DNA of 64,000 nucleotides from Nanobdellota archaeon (GTDB lineage Archaea; Aenigmatarchaeota; Aenigmatarchaeia; Aenigmatarchaeales; Aenigmatarchaeaceae): NCBI GenBank assembly GCA_018901755.1, contig JAHIDZ010000015.1, positions 1 to 64,000 of the forward strand, read 5' to 3'. Shown piece by piece: positions 30,202 to 40,051 of this stretch (position 1 is its first letter; each line of letters starts with the position of its first letter). The notes under the pieces were generated by a model. It saw only the letters and a program-made list of their open reading frames with translations, ran no database searches and was not told where the DNA came from. The position numbers and the translations under genes were made by a program.

Positions 30202-31233
30202 ATGGGAGTTAATATAAAACAGTTGATAACAACAAAGGAAATTGATTTAAGTTATCTAAAGGGCAGAACGATTGGTATAGACGCATTTAATTGGATATAT
30301 CAATTTTTAAGCATTATACGCGACCGTGAAACAGGCGAACCGTTAAAAGATAGCAAAGGAAGAGTGACAAGCCATTTAAGCGGCATTCTTTACAGAAACA
30401 CTAAATTAATTGAAGCTGGAATAAAGGTATGTTATATATTTGACGGAGTCGCGCCAGAATTTAAGTCTGCAACAGCTATGGAAAGAAGACTGATAAGACA
30501 GGAAGCAAAAATAAAATGGGGGGAAGCGGTAGAAAGTGGCGATAGAGTAGAGGCACTTAAAGCGGCAAAGAGGTCAACTCAAATAACAGAAGAAATAATA
30601 GAAACTTCAAAGGAATTATTAGGATACATGGGTATTCCGGTCATACAGGCTCCATCAGAAGGAGAAGCGACTTGCGCGTATTTATGTAAAAAAGGAAAAA
30701 TATGGGCAGGCGCATCGCAGGATACTGATAATCTATTATTTGGATCTCCAAGACTTGTCAGAAATTTATCTATTACTGGAAAACGTAGGATGCCTAGAAC
30801 AGGAGCGTTCTATGAATTAAAACCAGAATTAATAGAATTGGAACAACTTCTTAAATCGCTGGGAATAAATCAGGATCAGTTAATTATATTGAGTATGCTG
30901 GTTGGTACGGATTTCAATCCAGGCATACAAAAAATTGGACCAAAAAGTGCATTAAAACTAGTTAATGAGAACAAAACACTAGATAAGGTTCTTGGGAAAG
31001 TTAATTGGGATTCTCAGTTTGAAGATAAAATTATTCCAGCTGAGGAAATTTTTAACTTCTTTAAAAATCCGCCAGTTAGCGATGTTAATATAGAGCCAAA
31101 AGAATTGCAGCCAGATAAGATAATGAAGATGATGGTTGATGAGCATGAGTTTTCACAGGAAAGAATACAGAAAGTTATTGACACATTAAAGAAAACAAGC
31201 GGAACGAACGCTTTAACGAAGTGGTTAAAATGA
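30202..31233 (+). CDS. fen: Flap endonuclease FEN-1
   Basis: GIDAFNWIYQFL, YIFDG, APSEGEATCAYL, ASQDTDNLLFG, VGTDFNPGIQKIGPKSALKL. Confidence 0.95.
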   Translation: MGVNIKQLITTKEIDLSYLKGRTIGIDAFNWIYQFLSIIRDRETGEPLKDSKGRVTSHLSGILYRNTKLIEAGIKVCYIFDGVAPEFKSATAMERRLIRQEAKIKWGEAVESGDRVEALKAAKRSTQITEEIIETSKELLGYMGIPVIQAPSEGEATCAYLCKKGKIWAGASQDTDNLLFGSPRLVRNLSITGKRRMPRTGAFYELKPELIELEQLLKSLGINQDQLIILSMLVGTDFNPGIQKIGPKSALKLVNENKTLDKVLGKVNWDSQFEDKIIPAEEIFNFFKNPPVSDVNIEPKELQPDKIMKMMVDEHEFSQERIQKVIDTLKKTSGTNALTKWLK

Positions 31234-32288
31234 ATATAAAAGAAGCAATGGAATTAAAAGAATTAGTTACATTCATACCAAATAAACATGAACCAATACA
31301 CAATTGGTATTATTATAAAGAAGGTTATTCGAAAGCGTTTGTTGAATTGATGATTAAAAAATTTAATATTCAGAAGAATCATGTTGTCTTAGATCCATTT
31401 TGTGGAATTGGAACAACTAATTTGACATGTAAACAAAATGGAATAAAATCAATTGGTTTCGACGTCTCGCCGTTATGTACTTTCGTATCGCGAGTTAAAA
31501 CAACTGATTATGATTTAGAAGATCTAGAAAAAAAAGTTAAACAGATATTGGGTTTGAAATTTGAAAAACCAGAATATTTACCGAAAGACGAATGGTTGAG
31601 GAGATCATTTAATAGATATGTTCTAGAAGATATTATGTTTTACAAGAAAAATATATTCCAAATTGATGATGGAAAAGCAATGCATTTTCTTTTACTTGGT
31701 TTGATGGATAGCGCAATGTCATGTTCTTACGCTTACAAAGACGGCGCGCTTGTTCGGATTCAGAAGAAACATGTACCGCCATTAGGAAAGTTTTTTAAAT
31801 ATAAAATGAAGAAGATGTTAAAAGATTTAGAAAAAACAAATGTACCGAATGTAGAAACAAAAATAGAATTAGGTGATGCACGTGACTTAGCGGTTTGTGA
31901 TGACGGAGTAGATTTCATAATAACCTCACCACCATATTTGAACAAAATAGAATATACAAAAATTTATAGAACAGAATACGCACTATTCTTCCAGCAACCT
32001 AAAACACAAATTCGTTCATTCATAGAAGAGGGCGAAGATGCATATTTTAGAGATATGAGAAAGTGTTTAGAAAATTTTAAGCGTGTGTGCAAAGGACAGA
32101 TGGCTATAGTTATTGGTGGTGGTTGTTTTCCAGATCATGTTACTTTAGTAGATGAGAAAATTGGAGAAATTGCTGAAGACATTGGTTTGAAAGTTAAAGA
32201 AATTTTAGTTGCTAGAAATTCATGGTGTACTAAAGCTAGAACTGTTAAAGTTGGACAGATTAGAGAGAGTGTTGTTATTTTAGAGTAG
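31230..32288 (+). CDS. SAM-dependent DNA/RNA methyltransferase, (D/S)PPY class
   Basis: DPFCGIGTT (motif I) and TSPPYLNKIEY (motif IV). Confidence 0.8.
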   Translation: MNIKEAMELKELVTFIPNKHEPIHNWYYYKEGYSKAFVELMIKKFNIQKNHVVLDPFCGIGTTNLTCKQNGIKSIGFDVSPLCTFVSRVKTTDYDLEDLEKKVKQILGLKFEKPEYLPKDEWLRRSFNRYVLEDIMFYKKNIFQIDDGKAMHFLLLGLMDSAMSCSYAYKDGALVRIQKKHVPPLGKFFKYKMKKMLKDLEKTNVPNVETKIELGDARDLAVCDDGVDFIITSPPYLNKIEYTKIYRTEYALFFQQPKTQIRSFIEEGEDAYFRDMRKCLENFKRVCKGQMAIVIGGGCFPDHVTLVDEKIGEIAEDIGLKVKEILVARNSWCTKARTVKVGQIRESVVILE

Positions 32289-32934
32289 ATTTCTTTTCTT
32301 CGAATCCATATTTACCCATCAATGGAACAAAGTTAAAGTATCCAATAGAAACTTTATCATATTTTGTTTTAGTTCGTTTTGTTATTACAAACATTTCTTG
32401 AGAATAATAGTCACCTAAAGGAATAACCATTATACCACCAACTTTTAATTGATCTAAAAGCGGTTTAGGAATTTCTGGGCATGCAGCTGTAATTATTATT
32501 TTATTATATGGTGCGTATTTTTTCAATCCGTTGGATCCATCACCTTCTGAAATCTTAACATTTTTTATTCTAAGTTCTTTCAGATTTTCTTTAGCTTGAT
32601 TCACTAAGCTACGTATTCTTTCAATCGTGTAAACATTCTTTTTAGTTAATTTAGAAAGTATAGCAGATTGCCACCCAGAACCAGTTCCTATTTCAAGTAT
32701 TTTATCAGTTGATTTAACTTTTAATGCTTCAGTCATTATGACAACTGTTGTAGGTTGTGAAATTGTTTGTCTGTGTCCGATAGAAATAGGAACATCTTTG
32801 TAGGCAAATCCTTTTAGTGCGCCTGAAACAAACTTCTCTCTAGGTAAATCTAGTAAAGCTTTTTCTAATTCTGGTGATTTTAGGTATCCTTTTTGCTTAA
32901 TATCAAAAATCATCTTCCGATTATCGTAAGACAT
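32275..32934 (-). CDS. pcm: Protein-L-isoaspartate O-methyltransferase
   Basis: GHRQTISQPTTV, LEIGTGSGWQSAIL. Confidence 0.93.
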   Translation of the reverse strand: MSYDNRKMIFDIKQKGYLKSPELEKALLDLPREKFVSGALKGFAYKDVPISIGHRQTISQPTTVVIMTEALKVKSTDKILEIGTGSGWQSAILSKLTKKNVYTIERIRSLVNQAKENLKELRIKNVKISEGDGSNGLKKYAPYNKIIITAACPEIPKPLLDQLKVGGIMVIPLGDYYSQEMFVITKRTKTKYDKVSIGYFNFVPLMGKYGFEEKKSTLK

Positions 32935-32967
32935 AAATATAATATATACCCCTGCTATATTTATTTT

Positions 32968-33762
32968 ATGCTTTCAAGGCTAATTAAAGACATAAAGACC
33001 ATGGATTATCAGGGTGCTAATCAGATAGCTATTGCGTCATTAGAATATCTTAAGAAAACTAAACTTAAAGATTTTGAGAAAGTTTCTAAGCAGCTTGAAG
33101 CAGCAAGACCTACTGCTGTTGTTTTACATAATTGTCTTGAAGTTATAAGAAAAGACAAATCAATCAATACAATAAATAAATTAATTAATCAGATTAAACG
33201 AGCAAGAAATCAGATTGGTGAAAAGGGCTCTAAGTTAATAAAAAATAATTCTAAAATTATGACACACTGTCATTCAGGTGATGCATTATCTATAATAAAA
33301 GAAGTTGCTAAGACGAAACGAATAGAAGTTTATGCTACAGAGACAGAACCAAAACATCAGGGAATAATTACAGCTAAAGAACTACACGCACTTGGAATTA
33401 AAGTTACAGTTATAGAAGATCCAGCTGCTGCATATTTCATGAAAGATATGGATTATGTTATTGTTGGATGCGATGCGATAAGGAAAGAAGGTGTAGCAAA
33501 TAAGATTGGAACTTATAATTTAGCGATACTTGCTAAGAAATTCAAGAAATCATTTTACATGGCTGGAAATACTTTGAAGTTAGATAATCGAAAGAAGTTT
33601 GAAATTGAAGAGAGACCGGTTAAGGAAGTTTATGCTGGCAAGCTGAAAGGAATTAAAGTTCGTAATCCAGCATTCGATGTAACAACTTATGATTTGATTA
33701 CACGTGTGATAACAGAGAAAGGCGTTATGACACCAGCTAATGTGAAGAGACTTCTGCGGTAA
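32968..33762 (+). CDS. Ribose-1,5-bisphosphate isomerase (eIF-2B-like)
   Basis: MTHCHSGDALSIIKE, ATETEPKHQGIITAKEL, GCDAIRKEGVANKIGTYNLA. Confidence 0.85.
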   Translation: MLSRLIKDIKTMDYQGANQIAIASLEYLKKTKLKDFEKVSKQLEAARPTAVVLHNCLEVIRKDKSINTINKLINQIKRARNQIGEKGSKLIKNNSKIMTHCHSGDALSIIKEVAKTKRIEVYATETEPKHQGIITAKELHALGIKVTVIEDPAAAYFMKDMDYVIVGCDAIRKEGVANKIGTYNLAILAKKFKKSFYMAGNTLKLDNRKKFEIEERPVKEVYAGKLKGIKVRNPAFDVTTYDLITRVITEKGVMTPANVKRLLR

Positions 33763-33793
33763 CTTTATAAATTATGAAAACAACTTCATTTAT

Positions 33794-34342
33794 ATGAAAA
33801 CAACTTCGCACATATGGAACAATGAGACAGCATTTAAGTTAGTAGAAGTTTTTCTTAAAAATCCGACCAAAGAAATGTATGAATCTGAAGTTAGAAAGAT
33901 GTCAGGCCTGAGCCTTGGCTCTGCGAACAAATACATGAAAGAGATTGTTAAGGAAGATGTTGTAGCCCGGACAAAGAGAGGGAAAATGAATTTTTATAGA
34001 TTAAATAGAGACAGCCAGATTGTGAAACAGATAAAGAAAACATACAGCCTTTCTCTGGATATGGTTAAGGAACTGACAGCTGTCGCGAAAAATCTAAGCG
34101 TGAAAATATATTTATTTGGATCTGTTGCGAGAGGAGAAGATACTGAGGACAGTGATTGGGATTTATTAATAATCAGCGATAAAGATATTAATAGTGTTGA
34201 ACCTGGAATATTTAGAATAAAAAGAAAGTTTGGCGCGAATTTAAAATATCTGATGTTCAAGCAAAGTGATTGGATAAAAGTGTCCAAGAATGATCCGGCG
34301 TTTTACGAGAGAGTTGAAAAAGATAAGATAGAGCTGATATGA
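33794..34342 (+). CDS. HTH plus minimal nucleotidyltransferase (MNT)
   Basis: N-terminal wHTH; IYLFGSVARGEDTEDSDWDLLII. Confidence 0.85.
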   Translation: MKTTSHIWNNETAFKLVEVFLKNPTKEMYESEVRKMSGLSLGSANKYMKEIVKEDVVARTKRGKMNFYRLNRDSQIVKQIKKTYSLSLDMVKELTAVAKNLSVKIYLFGSVARGEDTEDSDWDLLIISDKDINSVEPGIFRIKRKFGANLKYLMFKQSDWIKVSKNDPAFYERVEKDKIELI

Positions 34343-34770
34343 TGGATATAAAAGAATGCCTTGAAAAGAGATATTTAGAAAAGATAAAAATCGACGAGAA
34401 ACTCGTGCTTAAAGAGATAAATGAAGCTGAAAGCGATTTAGATAAAGCCAAGGATGATCTTGAAGACAAGGATTTCAAGTGGTCGATAATCAAGGCATAT
34501 TATTCTATGTTTCATGCTGGCAAAGCTGTGCTTTTTGCGTTAGGATACAAGGAGAGAAAACATGTGGCTGTGCAGATAGTTCTTGAAGATTTATCAAAGC
34601 AGGGAAAACTTGAAGATATATACACTCAGTATTTATCGTCAGGTGAAGAATGCAGAGAAGGGGCTGATTATAGATACACGTATTCAGAAGACATCGCCCA
34701 GGAAATGATTGAGAACGCTGAAAAGTTTTTAAAGCGGTTAAAAGAATTATTAAAGAGGTTGTTGAAATGA
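34339..34770 (+). CDS. HEPN-domain protein
   Basis: WSIIKAYYSMFHAGKAVLFALGYKERKH; ATGA overlap with MNT gene. Confidence 0.85.
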   Translation: MMDIKECLEKRYLEKIKIDEKLVLKEINEAESDLDKAKDDLEDKDFKWSIIKAYYSMFHAGKAVLFALGYKERKHVAVQIVLEDLSKQGKLEDIYTQYLSSGEECREGADYRYTYSEDIAQEMIENAEKFLKRLKELLKRLLK

Positions 34771-34976
34771 AGATCAGTAAAAGAAATCGTAAAAATTGGG
34801 ACTTTCATATAAAAGCAAGAGCAATACTTGCTGTTTATACAGTGGTAATGTTGATAGTATTTTTAGGATTAGACTATGAGATTAAATTAAGTAATGTACT
34901 CATAATTATAGTTCCATTTTTAATCATTTTGATATATCTTGGTTTTAAATTTTTAGAAGAGGCGAAGAAAAAATGA
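34767..34976 (+). CDS. Small two-TM membrane protein
   Basis: Two hydrophobic helices; overlaps HEPN stop. Confidence 0.45.
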   Translation: MKISKRNRKNWDFHIKARAILAVYTVVMLIVFLGLDYEIKLSNVLIIIVPFLIILIYLGFKFLEEAKKK

Positions 34977-35144
34977 TATTTAAAAATATAATCCAAAAAG
35001 TTCACTTAAGTACAAAACAAAGTCTGTTGGTGCAGAAAGTATAGAACTTGAAATAATGAAGCAGGCGGTTTCATTAATTGTAGCTGCATTTGGATTTGTT
35101 GCTAAGTTAGAACATAGAAAATCTAAACTTGGGAGGGGTATGAA

Positions 35145-36365
35145 ATGAAATATGAAGATTATTTTAATCCAAAATACAAACCAAAGAAGTCTGACATAAT
35201 ATGTACATTCAGATTAAATCCTTGTAATAAAAAATCAGCAGGAGCGGTTGCGGCAGAGTCATCGACAGGCACATGGACTACATTAACAACATCAACTGAA
35301 AAAAGAATGTTAGATCTTGGTGCAAAAGTTATTTCTATCAAAGGCAATTTGATTAAAATTGCTTATTCTATCGAATTGTTTGAAAAAGGAAATATGCCGC
35401 AGATATTTTCAAGCATAGCTGGAAATGTTTTCAATATGAAAGAAGTTAAGACATTAAGATTAGAGTGGATAGATTGGTCAGATACAATGATTAATTCTTT
35501 TTATGGACCAAAGTTTGGAGTGCACGGAATTAGAAAGATGTTACGTGTTCCTAAGAGACCGTTATGTGGAACAATAATAAAACCAAAACTTGGATTGAAT
35601 GCAAGCGAACATGCACAGGTTGCGTATAGAGCTTGGGTTGGAGGAGTTGATATTGTTAAAGATGATGAGAATCTTACACATCAGCCATTTAATCATTTTG
35701 ATAAAAGAATCAGAGAAACTTTGAAACAGAGAGATTACGCTGAGAAAGTAACAGGTGAAAAGAAAATATACATGGCTAATGTAACAGCTGAAGCAAATGA
35801 AATGATAAAACGTGCGAAGTTTGTTAAATCATGTGGCGGAGAATATGTCATGGTTGATATTTTAACAGTTGGTTGGTCTGGATTACAGACGTTACGTAAA
35901 GCTAATTTAGGTTTAGTAATTCATGCGCATAGAGCAATGCACGGTGCACTGACGAGAAATAAACAACATGGAATAGCAATGCCACCAATTGCAGATGCAG
36001 CAAGACTAATTGGTGTAGATCAGATACATATTGGAACAGCTGTTGGTAAGATGGATGAAACTCCAGAAGAAGTAATCACTCTGAAAAATAGAGTTGAAGG
36101 AAAATTAGGAAAAGCTAAACCAGTATTTGCAGTTTGTTCAGGTGGTTTACATCCAGGACATGTATCTAAGCTAGTGAAGATGCTTGGAAATGATATTATA
36201 ATTCAATGTGGTGGTGGAGTTCATGGCCATCCTCGCGGAACTAAGGCTGGAGCCACAGCGTTAAGACAGGCTATAGATGCAACAATGAAAGACATATCAT
36301 TAAAGGATTATGCTAAAAATCATTTGGAATTAAAATTAGCTTTAAATAAATGGGGGACAATTTAA
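35145..36365 (+). CDS. rbcL: RuBisCO large subunit, form III type
   Basis: GTIIKPKLGL, GGVDIVKDDENLTHQPF, VIHAHRAMHGA, HIGTAVGKM. Confidence 0.93.
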   Translation: MKYEDYFNPKYKPKKSDIICTFRLNPCNKKSAGAVAAESSTGTWTTLTTSTEKRMLDLGAKVISIKGNLIKIAYSIELFEKGNMPQIFSSIAGNVFNMKEVKTLRLEWIDWSDTMINSFYGPKFGVHGIRKMLRVPKRPLCGTIIKPKLGLNASEHAQVAYRAWVGGVDIVKDDENLTHQPFNHFDKRIRETLKQRDYAEKVTGEKKIYMANVTAEANEMIKRAKFVKSCGGEYVMVDILTVGWSGLQTLRKANLGLVIHAHRAMHGALTRNKQHGIAMPPIADAARLIGVDQIHIGTAVGKMDETPEEVITLKNRVEGKLGKAKPVFAVCSGGLHPGHVSKLVKMLGNDIIIQCGGGVHGHPRGTKAGATALRQAIDATMKDISLKDYAKNHLELKLALNKWGTI

Positions 36366-36380
36366 GAATAAAGTGATGTT

Positions 36381-36749
36381 ATGGACGAAGGAAAGAAAAA
36401 ATTATTTAAAATACCTAAGTTAACAAAATGGGATAAAATATCTTTAACAATTGTTTTGATATTTGTAATTTTATTAGCAATACCAGTGTACAAAGACAAG
36501 AACGGTTGCGAAGTAGCTAGACCTGGATACACATGCGAGTCAGCTAAAACTGTTATGATTGAACACTGTACATATTGGGGTAAATATAATTGCGATACAA
36601 GTTCTGATGTAAGTTTACCGCAGGTAGAATGGTATATTAAAAATCTTTGTGAAATACATAATCAAAATCATAATGCTGGGTTGAATTGTGAAAATTTGAA
36701 ATCTGCATGCAATATAATTTCTGAGCAAATATTATGCCCGGTGGTATAA
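36381..36749 (+). CDS. Hypothetical single-TM, Cys-rich protein
   Basis: N-terminal TM plus 8 Cys. Confidence 0.5.
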   Translation: MDEGKKKLFKIPKLTKWDKISLTIVLIFVILLAIPVYKDKNGCEVARPGYTCESAKTVMIEHCTYWGKYNCDTSSDVSLPQVEWYIKNLCEIHNQNHNAGLNCENLKSACNIISEQILCPVV

Positions 36750-36752
36750 GTT

Positions 36753-38297
36753 ATGAAACTAAGAGCAAGACCAATTGATCTTGAAGCAGGCGGTAAAAGC
36801 ATAGTTATTTTACATAAAGATGATGCTGGATTTTTAGGATTACATTCTCTAGAGAGAGTAAAGCTTATTCACAAAGGACAAACGTTGACAGCTATAATAG
36901 ACATTACAGAGAAATTTACAAGTCCTGGTGAGATGGTTGTTAATTATGAAGTTACTTCGAAATTAAATTTAAATCTTGGAGATTCGATTGAAGTTCAACA
37001 TGTTAGTAATCCGATATCTGTAGGTTATGTTAAAGAAAAGATACGCGGTTTTCCGCTTAATTATTATAAGTATAAAGAAATTGTAAAAGATGTAGTTGCT
37101 AACAATTTATCTGATATAGAAATGACAGGTTTCGTCTCGGCGTTAGATGCACGTGGAATAACAATGGAAGAAGCATATTTCTTATCTAAAGCAATGATTG
37201 ATACTGGTAAGATATTAAAGATAAAAGGAAAAATAATTTGTGATAAACATTCTATCGGTGGAATACCTGGCGACAAAACAAGTTTGTTAGTTGTGCCAAT
37301 AGTTGCAGCTGCAGGATTAATAATTCCAAAATCATCTTCACGAGCTATAACTTCGCCAGCAGGAACAGCAGATCGTATGGAAGTGCTTGCACCAGTTGAA
37401 TTGGAAATAAATGATATTGTGAGAATCGTAGGAAAGGCTGGTGGTTGTCTTGTGTGGGGTGGGGCTTTAGATTTAGCTCCGGCAGATGATGCATTTATTC
37501 AGATAGAATATCCTTTAGGAATTGATCCATTATTATTACCTTCAATTATGTCTAAGAAAAAGGCAATGGGCGCGACTCACGTGGTTATAGATATGCCGAC
37601 AGGTCGTGGTGCAAAAATAAAAACAATTGGAGAAGCCCATAATCTTGCTGATAGTTTTATTGAACTTGGTAATAGGCTTGGAATTAAAATTGCTTGTGGC
37701 GCAACTTATGGAGAACAGCCATTAGGTTATGCGATTGGTCCAGCACTTGAAGCACGTGAGGCTTTAACAGTTTTACAAGGTAAAGGACCAGAAGATGTGA
37801 GAGCAAAAGTTTCTCAAATTGGCGGAATTTTATTTGAAATGGTTGGCAAAGGAGATAGACGCGATGTTGCTAGATTGCTTAAGTCTGGAAAAGCTGAAAA
37901 GAAAATGAGACAGATAATAGAATTACAGGGCGGAAATCCTAAAGTAAAACCTTCTGATATTGTTGTTGGTGACAAAACTCATGATATCAAAGCTGATAGA
38001 AACGGAATAATACTTTGGATTAAGAATGCTGAAATTGGATCGGTTGCTAAGAGAGCAGGCGCGCCAAAAGATAGAGCAGCAGGTGTTTTACTTTATGCTA
38101 AAACTGGCGATCGTGTGAAGAAAGGACAAAAGTTATTTACAATATTTGCAAGTAATGAGGCACATCTTAGTGAAGCTATAGAATTCGCAGAAGCAAATGT
38201 GCCAGTGATAGTAGGAAGCTCTCTAGAAGAAAAAATGTTGATGGACAGAATTCCTTCAAACGCTCCACATCGTAGAGCATTTATGTTAGATAGATGA
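36753..38297 (+). CDS. deoA: AMP phosphorylase
   Basis: KHSIGGIPGDKTSLLVVPIVAAAGL, KSSSRAITSPAGTADRMEVLAPV; archaeal N-terminal extension. Confidence 0.93.
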   Translation: MKLRARPIDLEAGGKSIVILHKDDAGFLGLHSLERVKLIHKGQTLTAIIDITEKFTSPGEMVVNYEVTSKLNLNLGDSIEVQHVSNPISVGYVKEKIRGFPLNYYKYKEIVKDVVANNLSDIEMTGFVSALDARGITMEEAYFLSKAMIDTGKILKIKGKIICDKHSIGGIPGDKTSLLVVPIVAAAGLIIPKSSSRAITSPAGTADRMEVLAPVELEINDIVRIVGKAGGCLVWGGALDLAPADDAFIQIEYPLGIDPLLLPSIMSKKKAMGATHVVIDMPTGRGAKIKTIGEAHNLADSFIELGNRLGIKIACGATYGEQPLGYAIGPALEAREALTVLQGKGPEDVRAKVSQIGGILFEMVGKGDRRDVARLLKSGKAEKKMRQIIELQGGNPKVKPSDIVVGDKTHDIKADRNGIILWIKNAEIGSVAKRAGAPKDRAAGVLLYAKTGDRVKKGQKLFTIFASNEAHLSEAIEFAEANVPVIVGSSLEEKMLMDRIPSNAPHRRAFMLDR

Positions 38298-38301
38298 TTA
38301 T

Positions 38302-38601
38302 ATGAATAAAATATTATTAGTAATTGCACTGCTTGGAATTGTTTTAGTTAGTGGATGTGTGAATCCTATAACAGAAACTGTTGGAGAGACTTTTTCTAAA
38401 ATAGATGTAACATATTTTTCTGATACCTGTAGATGGGATACAGATTGTCTAATGACGCATTGTAGAGATACTGATGAATATTTTTGTAGAAATTCTATAC
38501 AAACACTGAGAGAAGTGAAATGTTTAGAAACAGGCGGTATGATTTCAGAAAAGAATTATATTTTATGCGGATGTTTTGAAAGTGTGTGTAAAGGGAAATA
38601 G
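38302..38601 (+). CDS. Small lipoprotein, Cys-rich
   Basis: Lipobox LVSGC. Confidence 0.6.
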   Translation: MNKILLVIALLGIVLVSGCVNPITETVGETFSKIDVTYFSDTCRWDTDCLMTHCRDTDEYFCRNSIQTLREVKCLETGGMISEKNYILCGCFESVCKGK

Positions 38602-38613
38602 TATGCGATAATT

Positions 38614-39822
38614 ATGAAAAAGATATTGTTTGTGATACTTGATGGAGCAGGAGATGGGCTAAAGAAAGGAACATCTTTAGAATTAGCCCATAAACCTAAC
38701 TTAGATGAGTTTACTAAAAACGGAGTTGGCGGATTAATTAAAAATGAATTAGATAAACATCCGGATTCTGGGATTTCTACATTTAATTTATTCGGATATT
38801 CTGTAAATTATCCAGGAAGAGGATATCTGGATGGTTTAGGAATTGGACTTAAGGCAAGACCAAATACATTATATATGAGAGCTAATTTTGCAACTGTAAA
38901 AAAAGAAACAAAGAAAGTTGCAGAAGGACAATTTGCACAAAGATACGTAGTATTAGATAGAAGAGCTGGCCGTGAAGAAAACGGTTTGATAGAAATTGCA
39001 GATAGTATTAAAGATATGTTTATTGAAGGTTTCAAAATTGAATTTCACAAATCAGTTGCGCACCGAGGTGTACTGACAATTAGCAACTATAATATTTCTA
39101 CAAATCTTACAGATACAGATACTGGAAGAATAGGAGATGTTGTAGAACCGATAAGGGCGACTAAAGATGATTCTAAATCTGAAAAAACAGCAGCGGTATT
39201 AAATAAATGGTTACATGAAGTTACTAAAATTTTAGAAAATCATCCTGCTAATAAAACAAGAAAGTTTCCAGCAAATTATATTTTACTTAGAGGACCCGGT
39301 TCTTATGTTATAGAAAAATCGTTCAAAGAAAAATATGGAATGAAAGGAGCTGTGGTTGCCAAGTCACCGGTAGTTAGAGGTATAGGAAAACATTTTGAAA
39401 TGGATGTAATTGATGTGTCTGGAGCAACAGCTGATTTGAAAACAGATTTGAATGCAAAAACCATGGAAGCATTACGCGCTTTAGATAATCATAATTTCGT
39501 TGTGCTTCATATTTTAGGACCAGACATAGCAGGACATACAAAAGATATCCAATTAAAGAAAGGATTTATTGAAAAAATTGATCGTGATGTTTTCGCTAAA
39601 ATAAAAGAATATGTTAATTTCGAAGATATAACGCTCGTTGTAACATCAGATCATATTACTTCAATATTTACAGGAGATCATGAATCCGGTATGTTTCCAT
39701 TTATGATATACACAAATGGAATCGAATCTAACAATGTTAATGCTTATTATGAGAATGAATGTAAGAAAGGTCCAGTTTTAGATATTCAATATTTCATGGA
39801 ACAAACGATTAAATACCTTTAG
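38614..39822 (+). CDS. apgM: 2,3-bisphosphoglycerate-independent phosphoglycerate mutase (archaeal type)
   Basis: VILDGAGDG, SFLNLFGY-like region, HILGPDIAGHTKD, VTSDHIT. Confidence 0.9.
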   Translation: MKKILFVILDGAGDGLKKGTSLELAHKPNLDEFTKNGVGGLIKNELDKHPDSGISTFNLFGYSVNYPGRGYLDGLGIGLKARPNTLYMRANFATVKKETKKVAEGQFAQRYVVLDRRAGREENGLIEIADSIKDMFIEGFKIEFHKSVAHRGVLTISNYNISTNLTDTDTGRIGDVVEPIRATKDDSKSEKTAAVLNKWLHEVTKILENHPANKTRKFPANYILLRGPGSYVIEKSFKEKYGMKGAVVAKSPVVRGIGKHFEMDVIDVSGATADLKTDLNAKTMEALRALDNHNFVVLHILGPDIAGHTKDIQLKKGFIEKIDRDVFAKIKEYVNFEDITLVVTSDHITSIFTGDHESGMFPFMIYTNGIESNNVNAYYENECKKGPVLDIQYFMEQTIKYL

Positions 39823-39837
39823 TTTCTTAATTAAAAT

Positions 39838-40008
39838 ATGGTAACAGATACCGAATTAATAGTATATGCTGTAGGTGGAGCGTTTGCAATTAGTTATTTT
39901 GCAGGATCTTATTTGATATTCGGCACAAAATATCCAGAAAAAACTGAAGCCATGAAAGTAAAAATAAAAAATAATTATATTTCTTTTAAAAAATCATTTC
40001 TCAAATAA
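39838..40008 (+). CDS. Small membrane protein
   Basis: MVTDTELIVYAVGGAFAISYFAGSYLIFGTKYPEKTEAMKVKIKNNYISFKKSFLK. Confidence 0.4.
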   Translation: MVTDTELIVYAVGGAFAISYFAGSYLIFGTKYPEKTEAMKVKIKNNYISFKKSFLK

Positions 40009-40015
40009 ATAGTAA

Positions 40016-40024
40016 GCTTTAAAT
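40016..40024 (+). promoter_or_regulatory. TATA box for the 23S leader/rRNA transcript
   Basis: GCTTTAAAT, about 25-30 nt upstream of the structured leader. Confidence 0.5.
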
Positions 40025-40051
40025 AGGTTCGGTTGTTAAATAATTTTACCT

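Noticed and set aside
34977-35147. Possible small gene (MKQAVSLIVAAFGFVAKLEHRKSKLGRGMK) before rbcL
   Set aside because: Resembles a fragment of a small membrane protein but has no intact N-terminus; too short to call.
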